From Aquipseudomonas alcaligenes NBRC 14159 (GTDB lineage Bacteria > Pseudomonadota > Gammaproteobacteria > Pseudomonadales > Pseudomonadaceae), in the NCBI RefSeq assembly GCF_000467105.1, contig NZ_BATI01000017.1, forward strand, positions 1 to 64,000: a stretch of DNA of 64,000 nucleotides, read 5' to 3'. The position numbers were made by a program, and so were the translations under genes. Below are positions 41,888 through 50,671 of the stretch, one piece after another. Position 1 is the stretch's first letter; every line of letters begins with the position of its first letter. The notes under the pieces are model-generated. The model did not search any database, was not told the DNA's origin, and saw only the letters and a list, made by a program, of their open reading frames with translations.

Positions 41888-44800
41888 TTACCAGGTGTCG
41901 ACGAAGGGGCGCTTCTTGCCGCTGCGTGGCGCCGGTGCCGGCGTGGCATTGAGCCCGCGCAGCAGCCAGGCGCGGCTTTCGGCCGGGTCGATGACGGCAT
42001 CGATTTCCAGGTAGCTGGCCATGTTCAGCGCCTTGCCGTTGTCATAGGCCTTGGCCACCAGCTTGTCGAACAGCGCCTGGCGGCTGGCGTCGTCCGCCTG
42101 GGCCGCCAGCTCCTTGGCGAAGCCCAGGCGTACCGCGCCCTCCAGGCCCATGGCGCCGAATTCGCCACTGGGCCAGGCGGCGGTGAACAGCGGCGCGTGG
42201 AAGCTGCCGGCGGCCATGGCCTGGGCGCCGAGGCCGTAGCCCTTGCGCAGCACCAGGGTGAAGAAGGGCACGGACAGGCTGGCAGCAGCGACGAACAGGC
42301 GCGACACATGGCGCACCGTGGCCTGTTTCTCCGCCTCCGGGCCGACCATGAAGCCGGGGGTGTCGCACAGCGAAACCATGGGGATATCGAAGGCATCGCA
42401 CAGCTGCATAAAGCGCGCGGCCTTGTCGCTCGCCAGCGCGTCGATGGCGCCGCCGAGGTGGGCCGGGTTGTTGGCGATCAGGCCGAAGGGCTTGCCCTCG
42501 ATGCGGATCAGCGCGGTGATCAGTCCCGGGGCGAACTGGCGGCGCAGCTCCAGCACGCTGCCGTGGTCGGCCAGCAGCTCGATGACCTTGCGGATGTCGT
42601 AGACGCGCAGGCGGTTCTCGGGGATTACATGGCGCAGCTCGCGTGGGTCGCTGCACTGCCAGTCGGCCAGTGGCCCCTGGAAGTAGCCCAGGTACTGCTT
42701 GGCTACCCGCACTGCCTCGGCTTCGTTGGCCACCAGCACGTCGATCACCCCGTTGGGGCCTTGCACGCTGGTGGGGCCGACTTCCTCCGGCTTGTAGCTG
42801 CCCAGCCCGCCGCCTTCGATCATCGCCGGGCCGGCCATGCCGATGGTCGCGTTCTGCGTGGCGATGATCACATCGCAGCAGCCGAGCAGCGCGGCGTTGC
42901 CGGCAAAGCAGCGGCCGGAAACCACGCCCACGGTCGGCACCAGGCCGGACAGCCTGGCCATGCCGACGAAGGTGTGACAGTCCAGCCCGGCCACGCCGAC
43001 GAAGTCGGTATCACCCGGCCGGCCGCCGCCGCCCTCGGCAAACAGCACCACGGGCAGGCGCCACTGCTCGGCCAGGGCCAGCATGCGGTCGGTCTTCTTG
43101 TGGTTCATCACGCCCTGGGTGCCGGCGAACACCGTGTAGTCGTAGGCGATGGCCAGGCAGCGCGCGGCCTGGTCGCCGAACAGCCCGGCGTTGACCGTGC
43201 CGGTGCCGGCCACCAGGCCGTCGGCCGGGCTCAGCTCCAGCAGTTCTTCCGGCGAGCGCCGGCGACGCTGGGCGGCCAGGGCCATGGCGCCGTACTCGTT
43301 GAAGCTGCCTGCGTCGAGCAGGTCGGCGAGGTTCTCGCGGGTGGTGCGCTGGCCGGTCTTGCGCCGCTTGGCCACGGCCTCGGGGCGCCGCGCGTCGCTC
43401 AGGCGCGCGTGGCGTTCCAGCACTTCGGCGAGGTCGGCGCGGATATGTTCGAGGTCGCGGCTCTCCTCGCTGGCGCCGCCAGCACTGGCCACTTCGGCCG
43501 GCTCGAGGAACAGCAGGGGCTGGCCCTCGGCCAGGGCATCGCCGGGGGCGGCCGCCAGGGCGCGGACGATCCCGCTGCACTCGGCGCGCACTTCGAACTC
43601 CATCTTCATCGCTTCCAGCACGGCGATGACCTGGCCGGCGGCCACGGCGTCGCCCTCGGCCACCGCCAGGGCAACCAGCACGCCGCTACTCGGCGCGTTG
43701 CTGGCGAGGGTGCCGGGCGGCGCATCGATGGCCTTCCGCGTGCTGTCCTGCCCGCTGGCGCCGGCCGCGAAATAGCGGTGCGGGTGGGCTTCGCCGTGGG
43801 CGCCGAGCAGCTCGGCCAGGTGCTGCTCGATAAAGCGGGTATCGACGCGGTTGCCGATGACCTCTTCGCGCTGCAGCAGGTTCTGCAGCAGGTGCAGGTT
43901 GCTCGCCACGCCTTCCAGGCGGAATTCGCAGAGGGCGCGGTAGGCGCGGCGCAGGGCGCTCGGGTAGTCGGCGGCGCTGGCGATCAGCTTGGCCAGCAGC
44001 GAGTCATAGGCCGGGCTCACCGGGCAGCCTGCATAGCCATGGCCATCCACCCGCAGGCCGGGGCCGGAGGGCGGCTGGTAGGCGCTCAGCACGCCGGCGG
44101 CCGGGCGCGCGCTGCCGTCCGCGTGCAGGGTCTCCAGGTTGATCCGCAGCTGCACGGCGCAGCCCTGCACGGGCGGTGGCTGGCGCAGGCCGAGCTGCTC
44201 CAGGCTGCTGCCGGCAGCCAGGCGCAGCTGGGTGTGCAGCAGGTCGATGCCAGTGACCTGCTCGGTCACCGTGTGCTCCACCTGCACCCGTGGGTTGGCC
44301 TCCATGAAGTAGAAGTGCTCGCCCTCGAGGAGGAACTCGAAGGTGCCGATGCCGCGGTAGTTCACCGCGGCGGCCAGGCGCAGGGCACAGGCGATGATGG
44401 CGTCGCGAGTAGCGCTCGGCAGGTCCGGGCTGGGGGCGATTTCCAGCAGTTTCTGGTGGCGGCGCTGTAGGCTGCAGTCGCGTTCCCACAGGTGGCTGAC
44501 CGTGCTGCCGTCACCCAGCACCTGCACCTCGATATGGCGGGCGCTGCGCACCAGTTGCTCGATATACAGCGCACCGTTGCCGAAGGCGTGCTGCGCCTCG
44601 GACTGGCAGCGCGCGTAGGCCTCGTCCAGCTCGGCGGCAGCATGAATCGCACGCATGCCGCGCCCGCCACCGCCCGCCAGGGCCTTGATCATCACCGCGC
44701 CATGTTCGGCCTGGAAGGCGCGCGCCTGCTCCAGGCTCACCGCCTGGTTGAGCCCGGCCACCAGCGGCGCGCCGCAACGCTCGGCCAGGGCGCGGGCAGC

Positions 44801-45151
44801 GGCCTTGTCGCCGAACAGCTCGAGCACCTCCGGCGCCGGCCCGACGAAGGTCAGCCCGGCGGCCTGGCAGCGCCGGGCGAACTCGGCGTTCTCGGCGAGA
44901 AAACCGTAGCCGGGGTGCACCGCCGTACAGCTCTGCTCCAGGGCGATGGTGATCAGCTGGTCCATATCCAGATAGGCCGGCACGCCACGGCCCTTGAGCG
45001 GCACGGCGAGGTCTGCCTTGCGCGTGTGCAGGCAGGGGCCGTCGTCCTCGGCGTAGACCGCGATCGAGCGGATGCCGAGGTCGGCACAGGCCTGGGCGAT
45101 GCGGATGGCGATCTCGCCGCGGTTGGCGATCAGCAGGGAGGTGAAGGGCAT
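41888..45151 (-). CDS. Single-chain biotin-dependent acyl-CoA carboxylase (BC-BCCP-CT fusion)
   Basis: 1087 residues. Biotin carboxylase domain (about 1-450): IANRGEIAIRI, HPGYGFLAEN, ATP loop KALAGGGGRGM (157-166) and FMEANPRVQVEH. Biotin carrier around 485-555 with EAMKM, biotinyl Lys516. Carboxyltransferase (about 600-1087): ANNPAHLGGAIDALASDKAARF, CDTPGFMVGPEAEK and KGYGLGAQAMAAGSFHAP. All three parts in one chain is the layout of long-chain acyl-CoA carboxylases rather than pyruvate carboxylase; there is no pyruvate-CT domain. Start at 45151 is chosen because the BC domain begins at residue 4; an earlier in-frame ATG (45187) is possible. The acyl substrate is inferred. Confidence 0.88.
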   Translation of the reverse strand: MPFTSLLIANRGEIAIRIAQACADLGIRSIAVYAEDDGPCLHTRKADLAVPLKGRGVPAYLDMDQLITIALEQSCTAVHPGYGFLAENAEFARRCQAAGLTFVGPAPEVLELFGDKAAARALAERCGAPLVAGLNQAVSLEQARAFQAEHGAVMIKALAGGGGRGMRAIHAAAELDEAYARCQSEAQHAFGNGALYIEQLVRSARHIEVQVLGDGSTVSHLWERDCSLQRRHQKLLEIAPSPDLPSATRDAIIACALRLAAAVNYRGIGTFEFLLEGEHFYFMEANPRVQVEHTVTEQVTGIDLLHTQLRLAAGSSLEQLGLRQPPPVQGCAVQLRINLETLHADGSARPAAGVLSAYQPPSGPGLRVDGHGYAGCPVSPAYDSLLAKLIASAADYPSALRRAYRALCEFRLEGVASNLHLLQNLLQREEVIGNRVDTRFIEQHLAELLGAHGEAHPHRYFAAGASGQDSTRKAIDAPPGTLASNAPSSGVLVALAVAEGDAVAAGQVIAVLEAMKMEFEVRAECSGIVRALAAAPGDALAEGQPLLFLEPAEVASAGGASEESRDLEHIRADLAEVLERHARLSDARRPEAVAKRRKTGQRTTRENLADLLDAGSFNEYGAMALAAQRRRRSPEELLELSPADGLVAGTGTVNAGLFGDQAARCLAIAYDYTVFAGTQGVMNHKKTDRMLALAEQWRLPVVLFAEGGGGRPGDTDFVGVAGLDCHTFVGMARLSGLVPTVGVVSGRCFAGNAALLGCCDVIIATQNATIGMAGPAMIEGGGLGSYKPEEVGPTSVQGPNGVIDVLVANEAEAVRVAKQYLGYFQGPLADWQCSDPRELRHVIPENRLRVYDIRKVIELLADHGSVLELRRQFAPGLITALIRIEGKPFGLIANNPAHLGGAIDALASDKAARFMQLCDAFDIPMVSLCDTPGFMVGPEAEKQATVRHVSRLFVAAASLSVPFFTLVLRKGYGLGAQAMAAGSFHAPLFTAAWPSGEFGAMGLEGAVRLGFAKELAAQADDASRQALFDKLVAKAYDNGKALNMASYLEIDAVIDPAESRAWLLRGLNATPAPAPRSGKKRPFVDTW

Positions 45152-45349
45152 GCGCACCGCTCCGGTGTCGTTCTTGTGATCCGCCATCTTAGGCAGTCGC
45201 GGCCGGCTACCGCAGCCAACTGTGCCGCGCCGAATACCGACCACTCAGGGTGGTTGATGATCCGTTGCACGATTTGTCCGAATCGGCCCTTGCCGGCCAT
45301 GCGCGCGGGCAGTAGCAGTGACCTTTCGCCGCGTATCGCAAGGACCGCC

Positions 45350-46249
45350 ATGAACGAATTGCTCCACAGCCTGGATTGGGTCTTGCCGTTGCGCAGCGAC
45401 GAGCTGACCCCGCTGATGCGTTTCTTCACCCTGCTGGGCTACGAGAAGTTCATTCTGTTCTTCCTGCCGCTGGGCTACTGGGTCTGGCACCGTGGCGTGT
45501 TCCTGCGCCTGCTGGTGCTGGTGGCGTTCACCGCGCTGCTCAATGCCTGGCTCAAGGACTTCTGGCAGGACCCGCGCCCGCCGGTTGCCCTGCGCATGGA
45601 TCATCAGGTGGGCGACAGCTTCGGTCTGCCCAGCGGTCATGCGCAGATCGCCATCGTCATCTGGCTGTGGCTGGCCTGGGAGCTGCGCCGGGCCTGGGCC
45701 TGGCTGGTCGCCGGGGTGATCGCGACGGGTATCATCTTCAGCCGTCTGTACTTGGGTGCCCACGATGTCGAGGACGTGCTCGGTGGCGCGCTGCTGGGTA
45801 GCGCTACGCTGCTGGTGTTCGAGTGGGTGCGCCGCTGGGACTGGTGGCGCGAGGCCCATGCCGGCTGGCATCTGGTGCTGATTCTGCTGGTGGCCACCTG
45901 CGCCTGGCTGAGCTGGCCGGGCACGGCACCCAGTTATGTGCCGCTGCTGGCGGGCATGTTGCTCGGGGTGCTGTTTGGCTATCGCCAACTGGCCTTTTCC
46001 GCCGAGGTGGTGCTGTGGCGCCGGCTGGCGGCCGCCGTGCTCGGCGCGCTGGCGTTTATCCTGCTGCAGAAGGGCTTGAAACTGGCCGGGGCCGCCTGGC
46101 CGTGGGAGCCGCTGGCCTGGCAGGGCCTGCGTGGCCTGGCGCTGGGGTTGTTCGTGGCCTGGCTGATGCCCTGGCTGCTGGTGCGCCTGGGCCTGCTGGC
46201 GGCAGTGCGGCGGGATGCGTCGGCGCTGCCGGTCGGCGCCGCCGTCTGA
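45350..46249 (+). CDS. PAP2-family membrane phosphatase
   Basis: 299 residues from ATG 45350 with AAGGA 7 nt upstream. The three PAP2 motifs are complete: Lys69-x6-Arg76-Pro77, PSGH (94-97) and Arg132-x5-His138-x3-Asp142. Eight or so membrane helices are visible, including a C-terminal extension of four helices beyond the core. The family dephosphorylates lipid phosphates such as undecaprenyl pyrophosphate or phosphatidate on the periplasmic side. It is the only plus-strand gene between 38.9 and 60.1 kb and is divergent from the acyl-CoA carboxylase. Confidence 0.85.
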   Translation: MNELLHSLDWVLPLRSDELTPLMRFFTLLGYEKFILFFLPLGYWVWHRGVFLRLLVLVAFTALLNAWLKDFWQDPRPPVALRMDHQVGDSFGLPSGHAQIAIVIWLWLAWELRRAWAWLVAGVIATGIIFSRLYLGAHDVEDVLGGALLGSATLLVFEWVRRWDWWREAHAGWHLVLILLVATCAWLSWPGTAPSYVPLLAGMLLGVLFGYRQLAFSAEVVLWRRLAAAVLGALAFILLQKGLKLAGAAWPWEPLAWQGLRGLALGLFVAWLMPWLLVRLGLLAAVRRDASALPVGAAV

Positions 46250-46327
46250 TCTTCATGGGGCGAATGAAACTCGCGTTGTCTGTCGCGCGGGTTGCGCCCG
46301 CCCTACGCCGTATTTCGCCGGACCATG

Positions 46328-46357
46328 AAAAACGCCGGGTCGATGCCCGGCGTTTTT
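46328..46357. terminator. Bidirectional terminator between the PAP2 gene and ispA
   Basis: Perfect 12-bp stem AAAAACGCCGGG / CCCGGCGTTTTT with a 6-nt loop and T-runs on both strands, between the convergent PAP2 and ispA stops. A single GGGTTGCGCCCGCCCTAC arm just upstream (about 46290-46307) recalls the 7266 palindrome. Confidence 0.9.
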
Positions 46358-46369
46358 CGTGGCGGCGGC

Positions 46370-47257
46370 TTAGCTGCGTCGTTCGACGATGTAGCGGGCC
46401 AGCTCGCGCAGCGGTTCGGCGCTGTCACCAAACGGACGCAGGGCGTGCAGGGCCTGGTCGCGCAGTTCCAGGGCGTAGGCTTTGGCCGCCTCCATGCCGA
46501 GCAGGGCGGGGTAGGTGGGCTTGTGGTTGGCTTCATCCTTGCCCTGGGTCTTGCCCAGGGTGGCGGTGTCGCTTTCCACGTCGAGGATGTCGTCCTGCAC
46601 CTGGAACGCCAGGCCGATGGCCTGCGCATAGTGTTGCAGCGAGCGCAGGGCCGGCTCGTCGGCGTTGCCGCTGGCCAGGGCGCCGAGCTGCACGCTGGCC
46701 TCGATCAGCGCCCCGGTCTTGTGCCGGTGCATGGTTTCCAGGGCCTGCTGGTCGAGCTGGCGGCCGACCGACTCGAGGTCGATGGCCTGGCCGCCGACCA
46801 TGCCGGCCGGGCCGGCGGCGCGGGCCAGGCCCATGACCATGGACAGGCGCAGGTGGGCATCCGCCGGGTTGCGCCGGGCGTCGGCCAGTGCCTCGAAGGC
46901 CAGGCTCTGCAGGCCGTCGCCGGCGAGAATGGCGCAGGCCTCGTCATAGGCGATGTGGGTGGTTGGCTGGCCGCGGCGCAGGTCGTCGTCGTCCATCGCC
47001 GGCAGGTCGTCGTGCACCAGCGAATAGGCGTGGATCAGCTCCACCGCGCAGGCGGCGCCATCGGCGCGATCGAGATCGCCATTCAGCGCCTCGCAGGCGG
47101 CGTAGACCAGCAGCGGGCGCACACGCTTGCCACCGTTGACCACGCTGTAGCGCATGGCCTGGTACAGGCGCGTCAGCTCCTCGCGCGGGGCCTCGAACAG
47201 TTCGGCCAGGGCCGCGTCGACGCGCGCGGCGCAGCGCTGCTGGTATTCGCCGATCAT
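46370..47257 (-). CDS. ispA: (2E,6E)-farnesyl diphosphate synthase IspA
   Basis: 295 residues from ATG 47257. First aspartate-rich motif [10 protein letters not shown], second motif DDILDVESD; also [24 protein letters not shown] and [18 protein letters not shown]. It builds farnesyl diphosphate from IPP and DMAPP/GPP. Its start overlaps the xseB stop by a few bases, so translation is coupled. The frame is open upstream through xseB, but that portion is shadow. Confidence 0.97.
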   Translation of the reverse strand: MIGEYQQRCAARVDAALAELFEAPREELTRLYQAMRYSVVNGGKRVRPLLVYAACEALNGDLDRADGAACAVELIHAYSLVHDDLPAMDDDDLRRGQPTTHIAYDEACAILAGDGLQSLAFEALADARRNPADAHLRLSMVMGLARAAGPAGMVGGQAIDLESVGRQLDQQALETMHRHKTGALIEASVQLGALASGNADEPALRSLQHYAQAIGLAFQVQDDILDVESDTATLGKTQGKDEANHKPTYPALLGMEAAKAYALELRDQALHALRPFGDSAEPLRELARYIVERRS

Positions 47258-47493
47258 GCCTGGTCGTCCGTGTCGAACGGGACTTCCTGCAGCTCGCCGT
47301 CGCGTTCGAGCAGTTGCTGCACCTTCTGCTCGGCCTGGGCCAGGGAGGCCTGGCAGTCGCGGGTCAGGCGGATGCCCTGTTCGAAGGCGCCGAGGGAGTC
47401 TTCCAGCGACAGCTCGCCGCTCTCCAGGCGCTCGACCAGGGTTTGCAGTTCGGCGAGGGAGGTTTCGAAGTCGGCGGCTTTCTTGCGGGCCAT
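47254..47493 (-). CDS. xseB: Exodeoxyribonuclease VII small subunit
   Basis: 79 residues, a usual length. [35 protein letters not shown] is the XseB helical signature (cited here as positions 7-41). It binds XseA to form the single-strand-specific nuclease. Directly upstream of ispA, as in most gammaproteobacteria. Confidence 0.96.
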   Translation of the reverse strand: MARKKAADFETSLAELQTLVERLESGELSLEDSLGAFEQGIRLTRDCQASLAQAEQKVQQLLERDGELQEVPFDTDDQA

Positions 47494-47587
47494 GTGCAGG
47501 GTCTCGGCGGGGTTGGAACGGGCGCGACACTAGCAGAGCGGCGCGCGGCGGGGCAAATGGACGGCCCCGCAACGGCGGGGCCGGTGA

Positions 47588-48298
47588 TCAGAAGCGCAGC
47601 ACTTCGCCGCCGCCCGGCGTCGGGCCGACCATGGGGATCTTCGGTCCCGGCTGCTGCGGTGCGCGCGCCGGGCGCTTGGGCGTTTGCGCCGGTTTGCTGG
47701 CCTCGGCTATCGGCTGATCGCGCAGCGGTTCGATGGCCGCGGCCAGTTGCTGGGTCAGCTGGCGCAGCAGACGGCTCTGTGCCTGTACCTGGTCGGCGAC
47801 GGTGCCGCTGTGCGCCTCTTCCAGGCGCAGCAGGCGGCTGTCGCGCAGCTGGCCGTTGCGGTCGAGCAGGCGCCATTGCGCTTCCAGCACGGCCGGCAGC
47901 TGCGGGCCGGAGTCCAGGCGGATGATGTTCAGCAGCACCTGCACGTCGGCCTTGAACTCGGCATTGGTCGGGGCCAGCACGGTGCGCTGGCTGTCCAGGC
48001 GCGAGGCCAGCTGGCGCAGCAGCACCTGGTCGATGTCGGTGGCCAGGCTGCCGGCCCAGCGCGCGTCGTCGGCGACCAGCAGGCTGCCGTCGGTCTGGCG
48101 CTGCAGGAAGGCTTCGCGCTGCAGGTAGTCGGCGATCGACACCGGGCCGAGCAGCACGGCCACGCCCTGGGCCTGCGTCGGCAGCGGCGCGTTGCCGTTG
48201 TCCAGCTGGTAAAGCGGCACCGGCTGGTGCACGGTGCAGCCCGTCAGGCCGAGCAGGCCGGACAGCAGCAGGACGGAAACGAGGTACAGCGGTTTCAT
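47588..48298 (-). CDS. PqiC-like ABC-transport auxiliary lipoprotein 2
   Basis: 236 residues with lipoprotein signal ending LLGLTGC. The ABC_trans_aux/PqiC domain is recognisable: VAVLLGPVSIADYLQREAFLQRQ, ARWAGSLATDIDQVLLRQLASRL and VLLNIIRLDSG. A Pro/Lys-rich low-complexity tail (KPAQTPKRPARAPQQPGPK) follows. It is clearly paralogous to the lipoprotein encoded just upstream (shared IADYLQRE, RWAGSL, LNI-RLDSGPQ). In Pqi/Let systems such lipoproteins dock MCE lipid channels at the outer membrane. It is last in the MCE operon, 85 bp after its paralogue. Confidence 0.85.
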   Translation of the reverse strand: MKPLYLVSVLLLSGLLGLTGCTVHQPVPLYQLDNGNAPLPTQAQGVAVLLGPVSIADYLQREAFLQRQTDGSLLVADDARWAGSLATDIDQVLLRQLASRLDSQRTVLAPTNAEFKADVQVLLNIIRLDSGPQLPAVLEAQWRLLDRNGQLRDSRLLRLEEAHSGTVADQVQAQSRLLRQLTQQLAAAIEPLRDQPIAEASKPAQTPKRPARAPQQPGPKIPMVGPTPGGGEVLRF

Positions 48299-48383
48299 TC
48301 TCTCTACCCTGGGCCGCCGGGGCGGCCGGAAACGTGTGCGAAACGGCCGCGTATCATCCGTCAAAGCGCGTGCGGACTCCAGC

Positions 48384-48959
48384 TCAGCCGCCCGCTGGCA
48401 GCTTCTGCACGGCCTCGGCCAGGCGCTGGCCGAGGCGTTCGACCAGGCGGCCCTGGGCGGCGACCTGGCCTTCCAGGCTGCCGTCGTGCTCTTCGCGCAG
48501 CTGCAGCAGGTCGCCGGCACGCTGCTGGCCCCGGGCATCGAGCAGACGCCAGCGCGCCTCCAGCACCGCCGCCTGCTGCGGGCCGGAGTCCAGGCGGGAG
48601 ATGTTGAGGATGATCTGCGCCTGGGCGCTGAAGCCGACGCGGTCCGGGTAGAGCGCCAGGTCGCTGCTGTGCAGGTGCGTGGCCAGGGTTGCGAGCAGCA
48701 GGTTGCCGATGTCGTCCTGCAGGCTGCCGGCCCAGCGCCCGCTGGCGCTGACGCTGAGGCGCTGATCGCTCTGCCGCTGCATCAGGTTCTCGCGCTGCAG
48801 GTAGTCGGCCAGCTGCAGCGGACCGAGCAGCACCGCCGGGCCGGCGGCGTTGGCCGGCAGCTGGGCAGCGGGCGCGGGCAGCTGGTAGAACGCCTGCGGC
48901 GTGCTGGCAGCGCAGCCGCCCAGCAGCAGAAGGGCCAGGGGTAGCAGGTAGCGGCTCAT
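48384..48959 (-). CDS. PqiC-like ABC-transport auxiliary lipoprotein 1
   Basis: 191 residues; lipobox LLLGGC near residue 16. Domain as in the downstream paralogue: AVLLGPLQLADYLQRENLMQRQ, GRWAGSLQDDIGNLLLATLATHL, LNISRLDSGPQQAAVLEARWRLL. It probably sits in the outer membrane and receives lipid from the MCE protein. Its ATG overlaps the MCE gene stop, so it is the primary lipoprotein of the operon, with the second copy probably a tandem duplication. Confidence 0.87.
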   Translation of the reverse strand: MSRYLLPLALLLLGGCAASTPQAFYQLPAPAAQLPANAAGPAVLLGPLQLADYLQRENLMQRQSDQRLSVSASGRWAGSLQDDIGNLLLATLATHLHSSDLALYPDRVGFSAQAQIILNISRLDSGPQQAAVLEARWRLLDARGQQRAGDLLQLREEHDGSLEGQVAAQGRLVERLGQRLAEAVQKLPAGG

Positions 48960-49906
48960 GGTTTGGGCTTCCCGAAGATCAGCGATTGTGGCTGCTGTTC
49001 CAGGCTTTCGGCGGTGCGTTGCAGCGCCTTGCTGGCGCGGCTGAGTTCCTGCAGCGTGCTGCCCAGCTGGTATTGCAGCTCGGATTCTGGTCCCAGGCTG
49101 CGACGGCTGTCGCCGAGCAGGGCGTTGGTCTGCTCCAGCGTCTGACGCAGGCCGGCGGAGGCCTGGCGAATCTCGCCGAGGGTGGCATCGAGTTCGCCGC
49201 TGCTGCGCTGCGCCGAGGCGAGCAGCGCCGGCAGCTGGGCGTCCAGGCGCTGGCTGAGACGGTCGAGGTTGGCCAGCGTGGCTGCCAGGCTGTGCAGGCC
49301 GTTGTTGAGGTCGTCGGAGCGGCTCAGGCGCTCGATGCCGCGCATGGCCTGGGTGGCCGAGTCGATCAGTTCGAGCAACGGTAGTTCGCGGATTTCGGCG
49401 ACCAGATCATTGAGCAGGTTGGCCGCCTGGTCGATGCGCGACGGCACGCTCGGAATGGCCGGCAGCTCGAGCTCGTTGGGCTCGCGCACGTAGCCGGGGG
49501 TGTCGGGGAAGATGTCCAGCGCGACGATGGCCTTGCCGGTGAGCAGGCTGGGGGTCTGCAGCTGGGCGCGCAGGCCGCGCTGCACCAGCTGTTCGAGGAC
49601 CTGGTCGAAGCTGCGCTTGCTGGTGGCCTGGCGCGGGTCGATGCGCAGGATCACCGGCATCACCACATCCTTGATGTTGCGGTCGTAGGACAGGCGGATT
49701 TCGCGCACGCTGCCGACCTTGACCCCGCGGTAGGTGACGTCGGCGCCGACGTCGAGGCCATCCAGCGCGCCCTTGAAGTACACCACGTACTCGCTGGGCT
49801 GGCTGAACCAGCTGTCCCGCGACAGCAGCAGGGTGCCGACGACCAGCAGGAACAGTCCGCTGAGCAGGAAGCTGCCGATCAGCAGCGGCTTGCGTGATTC
49901 ACTCAT
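48956..49906 (-). CDS. MCE/MlaD-family lipid-transport protein
   Basis: 316 residues. One N-terminal membrane helix (LLIGSFLLSGLFLLVVGTLLL) anchors a single MCE domain (about 38-115: YVVYFKGALDGLDVGADVTYRGVKVGSV) followed by a long helical/coiled-coil tail with many Leu/Gln heptads (residues 160-305). MCE proteins form hexameric periplasmic rings that move phospholipids or other lipids between membranes. Longer than the usual ~180-residue MlaD, so the tail may reach toward the outer membrane. Start overlaps the ATPase stop. Confidence 0.9.
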   Translation of the reverse strand: MSESRKPLLIGSFLLSGLFLLVVGTLLLSRDSWFSQPSEYVVYFKGALDGLDVGADVTYRGVKVGSVREIRLSYDRNIKDVVMPVILRIDPRQATSKRSFDQVLEQLVQRGLRAQLQTPSLLTGKAIVALDIFPDTPGYVREPNELELPAIPSVPSRIDQAANLLNDLVAEIRELPLLELIDSATQAMRGIERLSRSDDLNNGLHSLAATLANLDRLSQRLDAQLPALLASAQRSSGELDATLGEIRQASAGLRQTLEQTNALLGDSRRSLGPESELQYQLGSTLQELSRASKALQRTAESLEQQPQSLIFGKPKP

Positions 49907-50670
49907 GGGGCCTCCTTGGCCGGGTGCCGGCTGCGGCCGAGGAAGCGGCGCACCGCCTCCGGGCCGTGGGCGAGCAATTCGTCGGGTGGGCCGAGGGCCA
50001 GTTGGGTGCCGGCCTGGCCGTCGAGGAACAGGCAGGTGTCGGCGACGGCGAAGATGCTCGGCAGCTCGTGGGTGACCAGTACGATACTGGAGCCGAGGCT
50101 GTCGCGCAGCTGCAGGATCAGCTCGTCCAGGGCCATCGAGCTGATCGGGTCGAGGCCGGCCGAGGGTTCGTCGAAGAACAGCACCTGCGGGTCCAGCGCC
50201 AGCGCGCGGGCCAGTGCGGCGCGCTTGCGCATGCCACCGGACAGCTCGGCCGGGTACAGCTCGTCGCAGCCGCCAAGGCCGACCAGGGCCAGTTTGAGCG
50301 CGGCCAGTTCGTCCAGCTCGGCGCGGCCGAGGTTGGGGCGGTAGGTTTCCAGTGGCAGGCAGATGTTCTCGCGCAGGGTCATCGAGCCCCACAGCGCGCC
50401 GTTCTGGTAGAGCACGCCGAACTCCTGCTGCAGCTCGGCGCGGCGTGCCTCGGACTGCGCCCAGAACTCCTCGCCGTTGAACAGCATGCGCCCGGCCAGC
50501 GGCGCCTGCAGGCCGATCAGGTGGCGCAGCAGGGTGCTCTTGCCGCAGCCGCTGCCGCCCATGATGACGAACACCTCGCCGCGCGCGATGCGGAAGTTCA
50601 GGTCGCGCTGGATCACCCGCTTGCCGTAGCCGGCGGCGAGGTTTTCGGCGATCAGCACGGCATCGCTCAT
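49903..50670 (-). CDS. MlaF-type lipid ABC transporter ATPase
   Basis: 255 residues: Walker A GGSGCGKSTLLRHL, Q-loop VLYQNGALWGSMT, signature LSGGMRKRAALARAL, Walker B VLFFDEPSAGLDP and H-switch VTHEL. LSGGM plus YQNGAL is typical of MlaF/MCE-associated ATPases. It drives the permease encoded upstream. The operon order permease-ATPase-MCE-lipoprotein is recalled from PA3211-PA3214. Confidence 0.92.
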   Translation of the reverse strand: MSDAVLIAENLAAGYGKRVIQRDLNFRIARGEVFVIMGGSGCGKSTLLRHLIGLQAPLAGRMLFNGEEFWAQSEARRAELQQEFGVLYQNGALWGSMTLRENICLPLETYRPNLGRAELDELAALKLALVGLGGCDELYPAELSGGMRKRAALARALALDPQVLFFDEPSAGLDPISSMALDELILQLRDSLGSSIVLVTHELPSIFAVADTCLFLDGQAGTQLALGPPDELLAHGPEAVRRFLGRSRHPAKEAP

Positions 50671-50671
50671 C

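Noticed and set aside
41876..44470. 864-codon open frame on the plus strand
   Set aside because: Antisense of the acyl-CoA carboxylase, which has unmistakable motifs on the other strand.
41888..45151. Pyruvate carboxylase annotation
   Set aside because: The C-terminal half has acyl-CoA carboxyltransferase motifs, not the pyruvate carboxyltransferase barrel, and the biotin domain is central rather than terminal.
46370..47572. 400-residue extended IspA
   Set aside because: The first 105 residues are arginine/proline-rich shadow of xseB; the IspA family starts at 47257.
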